A stretch of 64,000 nucleotides of DNA from Roseateles chitinivorans (GTDB lineage: Bacteria; Pseudomonadota; Gammaproteobacteria; Burkholderiales; Burkholderiaceae_C): the NCBI RefSeq assembly GCF_002761755.1, contig NZ_PEOG01000011.1:62001-126000 (forward strand). Reading direction: 5' to 3'. Below the pieces are notes generated by a model. That model did not search any database and was not told the origin of the DNA. It saw only the letters and a program-made list of their open reading frames with translations. This document shows, in pieces, positions 1 through 8,861 of the stretch. Both the position numbers and the translations under genes were made by a program. Within the stretch, counting starts at the first letter, position 1. Every line of letters begins with the position of its first letter.

Positions 1-1
1 C

Positions 2-3000
2 CAGGTCTTCGCGCCGTTGGCGCAGGTCGTCGCGCACTGCCTGCACAAGGAGCCTGAAGGCCGCTACCAGAGCCATCAAGCACTGCGCCAGGACCTGCAG
101 CTCTGCCAGGCGGCGCTGGAACAGGGCCGCGGCCTGCCCGGCTTCGAACCCGGCCATGGCGATGCCGCCGTGCGCTTCCAGCCCAGCGGTCGGCTCTACG
201 GCCGCGAATCCGCGCAGGCGCAGCTCGGGCAGGCCTTCGACGATGCCGCGCAGGGACAGGCCGGCGGGCCGGGGCTGGTCGCCGTGGCGGGTTTCTCCGG
301 CATCGGCAAGACCGCGCTGGTCCTGGCCGCGCAGCGCAGCCTGCTCGCCCAGCGCGGCCACTTCGCCGCCGCCAAGTTCAACCAGTACGGGCAGGACCGA
401 CCCTACGGGCCGCTGCTGCACCTGCTGCAGCAGCGCGTCGCGCAGGTGCTGTCGCTCCCCGACGACCAACAATCGGCCTGGCGCGATCGCCTGCGGGACC
501 GCCTGGGCGCCAATGCCGCGCTGCTCGCCCAGGCGCTGCCGGAGATGGCGCCATTGCTCGCGCCCGATGCGCCGCTCGTGCCGGTGGGCCCGGCGGAGGC
601 GGAGAACCGCTTCCTGCGCAGCATCAGCCAGGGCTTCGCGGCGCTCGCGCGCGAGGGCGAGCCGCAGACGCTGTTCCTGGACGACTGGCAATGGGCCGAC
701 CGCGCTTCGCGCCGGCTGCTGCGCGAGTGCCTGAACGACGCGACGCTGCGCCACACCCTGTTCGTCATCGCCTACCGGGACAACGAGATCCCGCCGGGGC
801 ATCCGATCGCGCAGGAGCTGACCGAGCTCCGCCAGCAGCTCGGCGAGCGCTTCACGCCGCTGCGGGTCGGACCGCTGGGGCTGGACGACACGCGGCGCCT
901 GCTCGCGGACAGCCTGCGTCGTGATCCCGAGCGCGAGGATGCCGGCCTGGACGAGCTCGCGCGCCTGTGCCAGACCCGGACCGCCGGCAACCCGTTCTTC
1001 CTGCGCCGATTGCTCGAGGACCTGGTGCGGCGCGGCCTGATCCACTACGACGCCACGACGCAGCGCTGGGACCATGCGCTCGAGCGGATCGCGGCGACGC
1101 GCACGGCGGACAACGTCGTCGCGCTGATGCTGCAGCAGCTCGAGCGCCAGCCCGATGCGACGCGCCAGGCGCTGAGCGTGGCCGCGCTGCTGGGCGCGAA
1201 CTTCGGCCTGGACGGCCTGGCCACCGCGCTGGACGTGCCCGCCGACGTGCTGGCCACCGACCTGCTGCCGGCGCTGCAGGCGCAGCTGCTGGTGCCGGCC
1301 AGCGCGCTGTACCGCTATGCACCGCAGCTGCAGGGCCAGGCCAGCGAGGGCGTGCGCTACGCCTTCGCCCATGACCGCGTGCAGGAAGCGGCCTTGCAGC
1401 GCATCGCGACCGACCAGCGGCCGGCGCTGCAACTGCGCATCGGTCGATTGCTGCGCGACAGCCACCTCGCCGCCAATGCCGACCTGCCGCTGCCCTATAC
1501 CGTCCTGCATCACCTGAACGCGTCCCGGCTGCTGCTGTGCGAGCCGGCGCAAGAGGCGGAGCGCCTGGCGCTGGCTGCATTCAACGCGCAGGCCTCATTC
1601 CAGGCGATGGATGCCGCGGCCTTCGAGCCGGCCGCCGATTACGCGGAGCTCGCACTCGAACTGGCGCCGAGCGCGCCGCAGCGCGCCGCCTGGCTGCATC
1701 ACGCGGCGCGCATGGCCTACCTGGCAGGTCGGCCGTCGCGGATGGATGCGCTGCTCGAATCGGCGCTCGCCGATGCCGTCGACAACGCGCAGCGCGCGCG
1801 GCTGCTGGAGGTCCGCATGGAGGCCTTCTATGCCCAGGGACGGCTGGCCGAGACGGTCGACCTGGGACTGGCGCTGTTCCAGCTGCTCGGTGCGGAGCTG
1901 CCGAGCGCCGCCGGGCCCGATGCGATGGCGCGGGTGATGGAGCTGCTGGCCGATCTGCAGCGGGAGATCGCTGCGATCGGACTCGATACGCTGGCCGCGC
2001 GTGCGCCGATGCGCGACGAGCAGCGCCTGCTGCTGATCTCGATCGCCGCCAAGATGACCGCTGCCGCCTACATCGTGCGGCCGGCGCTGCTGCCCTTGCT
2101 GACGCTGTTCCAGGTGCGGCTGATGGTGGACCACGGCCATGTGCCGCAGGCGCTGTCGGCGTACTCGGTGCTCGGACTGATGTGCGCGGAGTTCCTGGGT
2201 GACTACCGCTTCGCCCATGACCTGGGCCGCATGTCGACCGAACTGGTGAGCCGGCACGGCTGGATGCAGGTCTACGCGCATGCCGGCTTTTCCTTCCATG
2301 CCTTCCTCAGCCACTGGGTGCAGGGCCTGCGCGTGAGCATGGACGGCCTGATGCAGACGCATCGCAACGGGCTGGAGTTCGGCAACCTGCGCCATGCGGG
2401 CCTGGGCCTGTATGTGCACGACGCGCATGCCTTCCTGGCCGGCACGCCGCTGCCGGCGCTGGAGGAGCAACTGGTCACCCATGGCCAGCGCCTGCGCGCG
2501 ATGCGCCAGCCGGTCGCGGCCGACTACGAGGATGCGCTGCTGGCCCTGGTGCGGGCGCTGCAGCAGCCGCGGCTTCCCGCCGATGGCTTCGACGGCCTGG
2601 AGGTGCTGGCGCGCACCTATGGCGAGCGCCAGGACCAGACCGGGCTGATGTTCCTGCACGGCTGGCAGGCGGTCCTGCACTTCGTGGCGGACCGGCCGGA
2701 GCCCGCGCTGCGGCTGGCGCTCGAGGCCCGCACCCTGTTCGCGGCGGGCCGCGGCATGCATGCGCAATCGCTGCTGCTGTTCATCGCCGCCTGGGCGGCG
2801 CAGCGCGTCGCGATGGCCGGCGGCGCGCGTGACCAGGCGCTGGAGGACGACGCGCTGCGGCGTCTGCAGCGCTGGCAGGACGCGGGGCCGGGACACCTGG
2901 CCGATCGCGTCGCGCTGCTGCGGGCGCAGCAGGCGATGCTGGCGGGCGAGCCGGAGGACCAGATCGCCGCGGCCCTGGACCGCGCGCTGTCGGCGGCGGA

Positions 3001-4693
3001 GGGGCCGCAGGGCACGCCGCTCGATGCCGCGGCCGTGCTGCGCGCGCAGGTCGACTGGTGGCGCGAACGCGACCCGACCCGCGCCGACCGGGCAGGCCAG
3101 CGCCTGCGGCAGGCCTGGAAGGACTGGGGCGTGGTCGCGCTCGCCGGCGAGGCACTGGCGCTCGCGCCCTTGTCCGACATGCCGGGCCGGTCGGCCGGCG
3201 TTGCCGCTGAAGACCAGGAGATCCGCGCCGATGCCGCCGACCTCAGCACGCTGACCAAGGCGGTGCAAGCGATCAGCAGCCAGCCGGATCTGCCGCGCCT
3301 GCTGCGCCGCCTGCTGGAGGTCGTGGCCGAGAACGCCGGCGCCCAGCGCGCGGCGATCGTGCTGGCCAGTGGCACCGCGAGCGCGTCCCGCTGGGTGCTG
3401 CAGGCCGAGGCGACGCTGGGCGAGCAGCCCCAGTTGCACCTGCTGGAACAACTGCCGCTCGAACGTGCCGGGGAGCAGCTGCCGCTGGGTCTCATGGGAC
3501 GCGTGCTCGGCGACGGGCGGCGCGAGCTGATCGTCGATGCGCGCGGCCTGGCGACGATGGAGGACTACTTCCAGCGGCATGCCGCGCCGCCGCGCTCGGT
3601 GCTGGCGCTGCCGCTGCTCAAGCAGGGCCAGACGGTGGGCGCGCTCTATCTGGAGAACGCGGCCGCGGCCGGCGTGTTCACCCAGGCGCGGGTGAGCTTC
3701 CTGGAGCTGCTCTGCGCCAACGTGGTGAACGCGGTCGACAACGCGCGGCTGGTGGCGGAGCTGCAGGAGCTCAACGCCAACCTGGAGCGCCGCGTGACGC
3801 AGCGCACCCGCGAGCTCGCGGACAGCGAGGAGCGTCTGCGCGCCGTGCTCGATCACGCGCCGATCCCGATGGTGGTGACGCGGGAGCGCGATGCGCTGAT
3901 CGTGTATGCGAACGGTCCGTCGGCATTGATCGCCGGACGGTCGCTGGACGACCTGGTCGGCAAGCCGGCGATCAGCTTCTACCGCGACCCGGCCGACCGC
4001 GAGCGCATGCAGCTCAAGTTCAAGGAGGAAGGCCGGCTGCAGGGCGAGGAGGTCTGCCTGCTCGCGGCCGACGGCGGCGAGTTGTGGATGCTGCTGTCGA
4101 TGGTGCCGGTCGTGTACGACGGAGAGCCGTCGGTGCTCAGCACGCTGGTCGACTTCACCGACCGCAAGCGGCTGGAGCTCGAACTGCAGCGGCTGGCCAC
4201 GACCGATGCGCTGACCGGCGCGGCCAATCGGCGCTGCTTCCTCGACCATGCCGAGGCGGAAGTGGCGCGCAGCCGGCGCTACGGGTTGGAGATGGCGCTG
4301 GTGATGATGGACGTCGACCACTTCAAGCGCATCAACGACACGCTGGGCCATGCGCGCGGTGACGCGGCGCTGTGCCGCCTGGTGCAGCTGTGCGCGCAGG
4401 TCGTGCGCAAGCAGGACCTGCTGGGGCGGCTCGGCGGCGAGGAGTTCGCGCTGCTGCTGCCGCAGACCTCGCTGGCCCATGCGATGCAGCTGGTCGAGCG
4501 GCTGCGCCATCACATCGAGACCAGCGGCATGGCATTGCAGCCGGGCTTGCCGCCGGCGTCGCTGACGGCGAGCTTCGGCGTGACGGCCCTGCGTCCGGAG
4601 GACTTGCGGGTGGATGAACTGCTCGGCCGCGCCGATCAGGCGCTGTACCGCGCGAAGGATGGCGGCCGCAATCGCGTCGAGCACCAGGCCTGA
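2..4693 (+). CDS. Ser/Thr kinase-AAA ATPase-GAF-PAS-GGDEF hybrid signalling protein (5' truncated by window)
   Basis: The frame is open from base 2, and its first residues (HKEPEGRYQS) look like the C-terminal end of a Ser/Thr kinase domain, so the real start lies left of the window. About 1563 residues are visible. An AAA/STAND-type ATPase follows with a Walker A (GFSGIGKT, residues ~97-104) and DDWQW as a probable Walker B. A long helical, TPR-like stretch runs to about 1080. Then come GAF (~1085-1245), a short coil, PAS (~1280-1390) and GGDEF (~1395-1560). The diguanylate cyclase active site is GGEEF (1478-1482), with an RxxD inhibitory site (RKQD) five residues before it. It probably makes cyclic di-GMP in response to kinase and GAF inputs. 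It is convergent with the next gene, 9 bases away. The domain reading is strong; the ligand is unknown. Confidence 0.92.
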   Translation, partial: QVFAPLAQVVAHCLHKEPEGRYQSHQALRQDLQLCQAALEQGRGLPGFEPGHGDAAVRFQPSGRLYGRESAQAQLGQAFDDAAQGQAGGPGLVAVAGFSGIGKTALVLAAQRSLLAQRGHFAAAKFNQYGQDRPYGPLLHLLQQRVAQVLSLPDDQQSAWRDRLRDRLGANAALLAQALPEMAPLLAPDAPLVPVGPAEAENRFLRSISQGFAALAREGEPQTLFLDDWQWADRASRRLLRECLNDATLRHTLFVIAYRDNEIPPGHPIAQELTELRQQLGERFTPLRVGPLGLDDTRRLLADSLRRDPEREDAGLDELARLCQTRTAGNPFFLRRLLEDLVRRGLIHYDATTQRWDHALERIAATRTADNVVALMLQQLERQPDATRQALSVAALLGANFGLDGLATALDVPADVLATDLLPALQAQLLVPASALYRYAPQLQGQASEGVRYAFAHDRVQEAALQRIATDQRPALQLRIGRLLRDSHLAANADLPLPYTVLHHLNASRLLLCEPAQEAERLALAAFNAQASFQAMDAAAFEPAADYAELALELAPSAPQRAAWLHHAARMAYLAGRPSRMDALLESALADAVDNAQRARLLEVRMEAFYAQGRLAETVDLGLALFQLLGAELPSAAGPDAMARVMELLADLQREIAAIGLDTLAARAPMRDEQRLLLISIAAKMTAAAYIVRPALLPLLTLFQVRLMVDHGHVPQALSAYSVLGLMCAEFLGDYRFAHDLGRMSTELVSRHGWMQVYAHAGFSFHAFLSHWVQGLRVSMDGLMQTHRNGLEFGNLRHAGLGLYVHDAHAFLAGTPLPALEEQLVTHGQRLRAMRQPVAADYEDALLALVRALQQPRLPADGFDGLEVLARTYGERQDQTGLMFLHGWQAVLHFVADRPEPALRLALEARTLFAAGRGMHAQSLLLFIAAWAAQRVAMAGGARDQALEDDALRRLQRWQDAGPGHLADRVALLRAQQAMLAGEPEDQIAAALDRALSAAEGPQGTPLDAAAVLRAQVDWWRERDPTRADRAGQRLRQAWKDWGVVALAGEALALAPLSDMPGRSAGVAAEDQEIRADAADLSTLTKAVQAISSQPDLPRLLRRLLEVVAENAGAQRAAIVLASGTASASRWVLQAEATLGEQPQLHLLEQLPLERAGEQLPLGLMGRVLGDGRRELIVDARGLATMEDYFQRHAAPPRSVLALPLLKQGQTVGALYLENAAAAGVFTQARVSFLELLCANVVNAVDNARLVAELQELNANLERRVTQRTRELADSEERLRAVLDHAPIPMVVTRERDALIVYANGPSALIAGRSLDDLVGKPAISFYRDPADRERMQLKFKEEGRLQGEEVCLLAADGGELWMLLSMVPVVYDGEPSVLSTLVDFTDRKRLELELQRLATTDALTGAANRRCFLDHAEAEVARSRRYGLEMALVMMDVDHFKRINDTLGHARGDAALCRLVQLCAQVVRKQDLLGRLGGEEFALLLPQTSLAHAMQLVERLRHHIETSGMALQPGLPPASLTASFGVTALRPEDLRVDELLGRADQALYRAKDGGRNRVEHQA

Positions 4694-4702
4694 GCGGCGG
4701 CC

Positions 4703-5635
4703 TCAGGGGTCGATGCGCGAGGGCCTGGCGCGTTCGCGATAGAACGCGTCGAAGCGGGCGGCGTAGTGCAGCCGGGCTTCCGGCGTGAGCCAATGCATCA
4801 GGCCTTTGCGCAGGCTGGCCGCGCCTTCCGGACGGCCATAGGCCTTGTCGATGCCGCGGATCGCGGCCAGGCCCCAGGGCGTGCGCGAGCAGGCGATGCC
4901 GGCCATCACCAGGTCGCTCGCGCCCTGGATGGGCACGCTGACCAAGTCAGCTGGACGACCGGCCATGACCAGCGCCATGTCCAGTTCCACCGAATAGTCG
5001 GCACGACCCAGGCTGATCATCTGCAGCAGGCGCGCGCCGAAGTCCTTGGGCGAGTAGAGCGAGACGGCGTTGTCGGCCGGCCGCGCGGCGAGCATGTCGT
5101 CGAGCACCGGGCCGTAGCTGCGGCCATCGATCAGCGCGCCCCGCATCGAGGTGTCGGCGAGCAGCCGCGGCAGCAGCACTTCGCCAGCGCCGTTGCGCGG
5201 CAGGCGCTGGAGCAGCTCACGGCGCACGATCAGCTGCGGCGGCGGCGTGAGCTGCGTGTTGGTGAAGTAGGCGGCGCGTTCGCGTTCGGGCGTGCGAACC
5301 ACATTGGCGCGGCAGACCGGCTCGCCGTTCTCGATCATCTGCCAGCTGCGCTTGGCGTTGGCGAAGACGATCTCGTGCCGCACGCCGGGCCAGCGCTTGT
5401 CGAGGTAGCTGATCACGCGGCCGGTGACGCCGCTGGCGTCGGCCCCGGTCATCTGCGGCGCGTGGTCGGAGGCCAGCCAGGTGATCGTCGTCACCGTGAC
5501 CGCCGTCGATCCCGCGACCGGTCCGGAGGCGCCGCCCTGCGCGTGTGCGGACACCCCGGCGAGCGAGGCGGCCAGCGGCAGTAGCGCAACGGCGCACGCG
5601 CGGATCGGAGCAAGGGTGTTCACGGCCGGGAGCAT
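4703..5635 (-). CDS. Periplasmic solute-binding-like protein (SBP family 3 / TIGR02285-like)
   Basis: 310 residues with an N-terminal signal peptide (hydrophobic ALLPLAASLAGVSAHA, cleavage near residue 32). The body starts with ITWLASDHAPQMTG, typical of periplasmic proteins related to family 3 amino-acid-binding proteins but usually found without a transporter. I see no permease or ATPase next to it. Two start codons are close together (ATG at 5635, GTG four codons later) and neither has a clear Shine-Dalgarno. A sensory or substrate-scavenging role is possible. Ligand unknown. Confidence 0.75.
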   Translation of the reverse strand: MLPAVNTLAPIRACAVALLPLAASLAGVSAHAQGGASGPVAGSTAVTVTTITWLASDHAPQMTGADASGVTGRVISYLDKRWPGVRHEIVFANAKRSWQMIENGEPVCRANVVRTPERERAAYFTNTQLTPPPQLIVRRELLQRLPRNGAGEVLLPRLLADTSMRGALIDGRSYGPVLDDMLAARPADNAVSLYSPKDFGARLLQMISLGRADYSVELDMALVMAGRPADLVSVPIQGASDLVMAGIACSRTPWGLAAIRGIDKAYGRPEGAASLRKGLMHWLTPEARLHYAARFDAFYRERARPSRIDP

Positions 5636-5968
5636 ACGGGTACCGCTACCCGCGCCGGGCGCTCCGCCCTCGCGTTGGGGCCAAGGAACGGTAGTCGGTC
5701 ACTCGCATCGCGTCTTCGAAGGGCGATGGCCGGCGGTACCGGCCTGCCGGAAGTTCCGCTCGTCCATGGGCGGACGCCCGCGCTGGCGGCGCCTCCCTGT
5801 GGCCGCCGCGGACGCGCCGCTGCCGCATTGAACGAAAAAAAGCCCCACCGGCCATCGCCAGCGGGGCTGCTCGCACAGAGCGAACGGTCTGATTGCCCAT
5901 GGCACCGCTTGCGCGGCGCCCGAGACCGACCGAGGAGACAAACAGGGGTTCTTGCTCGAGGCGCCGGA
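5636..5968. other. Intergenic region with terminator
   Basis: 333 bases between two minus-strand genes. The only element I can support is the terminator at 5834-5868. The rest should hold the promoter of the 4703-5635 gene, but no clear -35/-10 pair was seen. Confidence 0.5.
5834..5868 (-). terminator. Rho-independent terminator of sbp
   Basis: Read on the minus strand, an 11-base stem (AGCCCCGCTGG / CCGGTGGGGCT, with two G-T pairs) with loop CGATGG is followed by seven T. It lies about 100 bases beyond the stop codon of the sulfate-binding protein gene. Confidence 0.85.
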
Positions 5969-6994
5969 TCAGCGCTTCTCGTTGATCTGGTCGAAGACGC
6001 CGCCGTCGTCGAAGTGGGTCTTCTGGGCATTGCGCCAGCCGCCGAAGACCTCGTCGATGGTGACCAGCTTCACCGGCGCGAACTGCTTCGCGTACTTCGC
6101 GGCGACCTTCGGGTCACGCGGGCGGTAGTAGTTCTTCGCGGCGATCTCCTGGCCTTCCGGCGAGTACAGGTACTCCAGGTACGCCTGCGCCACCTTGCGC
6201 GTGCCCTTCCGGTCCACCGTCTTGTCCACCACCGACACCGGCGGCTCCGCCAGGATCGACAGGCTCGGCGTGACGATCTGGAACTTGTCCGGCCCGAGTT
6301 CCTTCACCGCTAGGTAGGCCTCGTTCTCCCAGGCGATCAGCACATCGCCGATGCCGCGTTCGACGAAGGTCGTCGTCGAGCCGCGCGCACCCGAGTCCAG
6401 GACCTTGGTGTTGGCATAGATGCGCTTGACGAAGGCCCTGGCCGACTCGGCGTTGCCGCCCGGCTGCTTCAGCGCATAGGCCCAGGCCGCCAGGTAGTTC
6501 CAGCGCGCGCCGCCGGAGGTCTTCGGGTTGGGCGTGATCACGTCGATGCCGCCACGCGCCAGGTCCGGCCAGTCGTTGATGTGCTTCGGATTGCCCTTGC
6601 GCACCAGGAACACGATCGTCGAGGTGTACGGCGAGGCGTTGCTGGGCAGGCGCTTCTGCCAGTCGGCCGGCAGCAGCTTGCCGTGGTCGTGCAGCGCGTC
6701 GATGTCGTAGGCCAGCGCCAGCGTCACCACGTCGGCGTCCAGGCCGTCGATGACCGAGCGCGCCTGCTTGCCCGATCCGCCGTGCGAGTTCTTCACCGTG
6801 ACGGTCTCGCCGGTCTTGGCCTTCCAGTACTTCGCGAACGCAGTGTTGAAGTCTTGGTACAGCTCGCGCGTCGGGTCGTAGGAGACGTTGAGCAGCGTGA
6901 CCGAGCCCTGCGCATGGGCTTGAGGCATCAGCGCGGCACCCCCCAGCAGAGCGGCGGTGGCAAGCAGCGAGACGGTGCGTCGGAGTGCGTTCAC
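5969..6994 (-). CDS. sbp: Sulfate ABC transporter periplasmic substrate-binding protein (copy 1)
   Basis: About 341 residues from the GTG at 6994, where the signal peptide starts ([19 protein letters not shown]...AHAQ). The ATG 18 codons upstream would add a hydrophilic extension before the signal peptide and is less likely. The mature protein starts with the Sbp/CysP hallmark [16 protein letters not shown] and carries [16 protein letters not shown] and the [17 protein letters not shown] segment seen throughout the family. It captures sulfate (or thiosulfate) for a CysTWA permease. No permease is adjacent; the operon is 12 kb to the right with its own second binding protein. A terminator lies downstream. 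A 13-mer 77 bases upstream of the start recurs upstream of the TonB receptor gene. Confidence 0.95.
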   Translation of the reverse strand: MNALRRTVSLLATAALLGGAALMPQAHAQGSVTLLNVSYDPTRELYQDFNTAFAKYWKAKTGETVTVKNSHGGSGKQARSVIDGLDADVVTLALAYDIDALHDHGKLLPADWQKRLPSNASPYTSTIVFLVRKGNPKHINDWPDLARGGIDVITPNPKTSGGARWNYLAAWAYALKQPGGNAESARAFVKRIYANTKVLDSGARGSTTTFVERGIGDVLIAWENEAYLAVKELGPDKFQIVTPSLSILAEPPVSVVDKTVDRKGTRKVAQAYLEYLYSPEGQEIAAKNYYRPRDPKVAAKYAKQFAPVKLVTIDEVFGGWRNAQKTHFDDGGVFDQINEKR

Positions 6995-7070
6995 GGGAGT
7001 CTTCTCTTCACGGGGGTTGAGGGGAGCGCTCAATGTAGGCAAGCGCACCGACCAAGGGAACGAAGAAGAT

Positions 7071-7083
7071 CTGCTTTGCTTTG
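7071..7083 (-). promoter_or_regulatory. Candidate sulfur-regulon operator (shared 13-mer)
   Basis: CTGCTTTGCTTTG occurs here and again at 15836-15848. Its left end is 77 bases upstream of the sbp start and 76 bases upstream of the TonB receptor start. The near-identical spacing suggests a shared activator site, most likely for CysB or its paralogue. This is inferred. Confidence 0.5.
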
Positions 7084-7175
7084 CAGCCTTCCTTGAAAAA
7101 AGGGCCGCTCCCTCGTGATTATTCCCCCCAACGCTCCATACATAGTTGCGGCGGATTGACCGTCAGACCAACCCC

Positions 7176-7201
7176 AAGGCCCTTTCGCGGGGCTTTTTTT
7201 T
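7176..7201 (+). terminator. Rho-independent terminator, plus strand, with no upstream gene
   Basis: AAGGCCC / GGGGCTT stem (one mismatch) with a six-base loop, followed by eight T. No plus-strand gene precedes it in the window, so it is either a remnant or it ends a short untranslated RNA starting near 7130. Confidence 0.65.
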
Positions 7202-7341
7202 GTCCTAACGTTCTCGTAGCTGCCCCATAAACATACATGGCATGTACAGCGGACGGCCGGACGCATAGGTGAAGCATTCGAGTCCGTTAGGCATCTGTGC
7301 CCCTCTGAGGACTCAAGGTGACTTTAGTGAGCCCAGCGACC

Positions 7342-7361
7342 GATTCTGGGGAACCAGAATC
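7342..7361. repeat. Perfect hairpin with GGAA loop
   Basis: GATTCTGG-GGAA-CCAGAATC is an 8-base perfect inverted repeat with a GNRA-type tetraloop. It lies 80 bases before the likely start of the toxin gene. It could be an RNA structure in the toxin leader or an extragenic repeat. Confidence 0.6.
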
Positions 7362-7441
7362 AGCGGGTCGAGCGCAGCGAATCCGTGAGCTGTTTCGCCA
7401 CATCTCGCACACCCCTCCCGTTCTATCGAGTCGAGAGTCAC

Positions 7442-8401
7442 ATGGCGACATCAAGGGTACCCGGACCTACCTGCGCGACACACTCACCGCCGATTGACGT
7501 AGGAACGATGTGTCTGCAGCTGTCGCCAACGCCAGGGCCGCTCGGCATGTCTCCGCCGGTCCTTCGCGCAGGACTACCGGCAGTCGCAGAGGACTCCGAT
7601 CAGGGCGTACAGATCGTGCTGACTCCGATCCAGCTTGCCGCCGTGTTGTCCGGCGAGACGATCGACGAGGAGGCAAAGCTTTCCAACCGCCTCTGGGGAC
7701 TGGGAAAGCTCGCTGCCGGCGCGTTGGAACTCATTGGAGCCGGCGGCCTTCTGTTGGCGCCCGAGCCCACTGCGGTAACCAAGGTAGCGGGTGCGGCGCT
7801 CGGGGCTCATGGCCTTGACACATCATCGTCAGCGCTGCGCCAGATTGTTTCGGGCAAGGACACGTCGACGCTGACCGCCGAAGCGGCGAAGTCCCTGTCC
7901 TCGGCCCTGGGGGCCGATCCGAAGACCGCAGAGATGATCGGTCTAAGCGCCGACATCGCGATCCCCCTCATCGCCGGCGGCGTCGGCGCGCTCCGCGTCA
8001 TTGCTGTGCGCCGCGGTGGGATCAGCTTGGCCGCGGAAGAGGCCGCCGGCGGCCACACGATCTTGAAGCATGTCGGCCGGACCGAGGCGCAACTTCGCGC
8101 CCGTCTAGCCGCTGAGACTCGGATTCCAGCCGCTTCGACTTTCCGGACGCTTGCCGAGGCTGAGCGCCATGTATCGGCCGCGATGCGAGCTCACCGCGCT
8201 GGCATTGAGGCGTGGGCCAAAACCGCGAGAGTCGGCGGCCGCCCCTTCACGGCGGTCTATCAGGCCAATGTTTCAGTCGGCGAAGGTGTCGTTCGTGCGA
8301 CCGGCCAGTTCCAGCAGATGACCAGGCTGACGGTGGTCTTGCGGCGGGTTCAGCAGCAGAATCGCGTCTACTTCGTTCTGACTTCTTACCCAATCCCCTG
8401 A
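7442..8401 (+). CDS. Polymorphic toxin with C-terminal RNase A-like (CdiA-CT type) domain
   Basis: 319 residues from the ATG at 7442; a GTG at 7385 and an ATG at 7508 (AGGA just before it) are alternatives. Residues ~55-195 hold two hydrophobic Gly/Ala-rich segments (LAAGALELIGAGGLLLAPEP and ADIAIPLIAGGVGAL), resembling the pre-toxin region of a Burkholderiales toxin family. Residues ~203-319 match the bacterial RNase A-like CdiA toxin domain: GGHTILKHVGRTEAQLRARL, then STFRTLAEAERHVSAAM, ending FVLTSYP. By family knowledge the catalytic set is His, Arg, Thr and Tyr; here H210, R221, T314 and Y316 fit the H-N10-R and T-x-Y spacing. It should degrade RNA in target cells. No CdiA, Rhs, PAAR or VgrG part is attached, so the delivery route is unknown. 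An immunity gene follows after three bases. Confidence 0.85.
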   Translation: MATSRVPGPTCATHSPPIDVGTMCLQLSPTPGPLGMSPPVLRAGLPAVAEDSDQGVQIVLTPIQLAAVLSGETIDEEAKLSNRLWGLGKLAAGALELIGAGGLLLAPEPTAVTKVAGAALGAHGLDTSSSALRQIVSGKDTSTLTAEAAKSLSSALGADPKTAEMIGLSADIAIPLIAGGVGALRVIAVRRGGISLAAEEAAGGHTILKHVGRTEAQLRARLAAETRIPAASTFRTLAEAERHVSAAMRAHRAGIEAWAKTARVGGRPFTAVYQANVSVGEGVVRATGQFQQMTRLTVVLRRVQQQNRVYFVLTSYPIP

Positions 8402-8404
8402 AGC

Positions 8405-8722
8405 ATGCCGATCATCATCTCCAAGGGGCAACAGCTCTTCCCCGACCTAGCGGCATTCATGGGTGGCTGGTTCCACCAGGACTTCGACATCCACGGCGAC
8501 TCGCTGGAAGCGGTTGTCGCCGCGTTCCGGTCAGAGAGTGACGCGGACCTTGTCCGCCCGCTGGTCCGCGACATTGACGCGTTCCTGGCCACGGGCGATG
8601 AAGGGATGGAAGACCGGTTCCAGGAGTTCTTCAGGCCGGACATCATCCCGACGGCGTTTCGACCAACCACGCGGGAGTTTCTGCTCGCCGTTCGTGACGC
8701 GCTGACCACTGATCGCCATTAG
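8405..8722 (+). CDS. CdiI-type immunity protein
   Basis: 105 residues, soluble and acidic, starting three bases after the toxin stop. The pattern FPDLAAFMGGWFHQDFDIHGDSLEAVVAAF is typical of the contact-dependent inhibition immunity family paired with RNase A-like toxins (CdiI_2 type). It is expected to bind and block the toxin in the producing cell. Position, size and family pattern agree, so confidence is high; binding itself is inferred. Confidence 0.88.
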   Translation: MPIIISKGQQLFPDLAAFMGGWFHQDFDIHGDSLEAVVAAFRSESDADLVRPLVRDIDAFLATGDEGMEDRFQEFFRPDIIPTAFRPTTREFLLAVRDALTTDRH

Positions 8723-8792
8723 ACCGGCCGGCAATCGGCCTGACCTGATAGCGCCACGGCAACGGCCGTATTTTCATTAACTGCCTGGAGTT

Positions 8793-8861
8793 TTGCAGTC
8801 AAGGCCCCGCCGCACGGGAAATTTTCATGAGCTATTTGCGGCGGGGAACAACTGACTGCAA
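8793..8861. repeat. Long imperfect inverted repeat (two nested stems)
   Basis: Outer arms TTGCAGTCA (8793-8801) and TGACTGCAA (8853-8861) pair perfectly. Inner arms CCCCGCCGCA (8805-8814) and TGCGGCGGGG (8837-8846) also pair perfectly. Small internal loops of 3 and 6 bases separate them, and a 22-base A/T-rich loop lies inside. It could be an RNA structure, a bidirectional terminator or a mobile-element end. Confidence 0.7.

Larger units (their letters stand above)
6995..7441. other. Intergenic region: sbp upstream region and left edge of the accessory island
   Basis: About 450 bases without a gene. From left to right: the upstream region of sbp with CTGCTTTGCTTTG (7071-7083); a possible plus-strand promoter TTGAAA (7093-7098) and GATTAT (7117-7122); a plus-strand terminator (7176-7201); an imperfect inverted repeat with CCTAACG/CGTTAGG ends (about 7204-7292); and a perfect hairpin with a GGAA loop (7342-7361). 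Base composition becomes visibly less GC-rich from about 7090, consistent with the edge of acquired DNA. Confidence 0.5.

Noticed and set aside
1595..4684. Very long open antisense frame opposite the kinase/GGDEF gene
   Set aside because: Composition rich in Gln, Arg and His with no domain; it is the mirror of a high-GC coding strand. The same holds for the long antisense frames at 12884-15781, 17042-19240, 36625-38265, 43676-46132 and 61411-63504.
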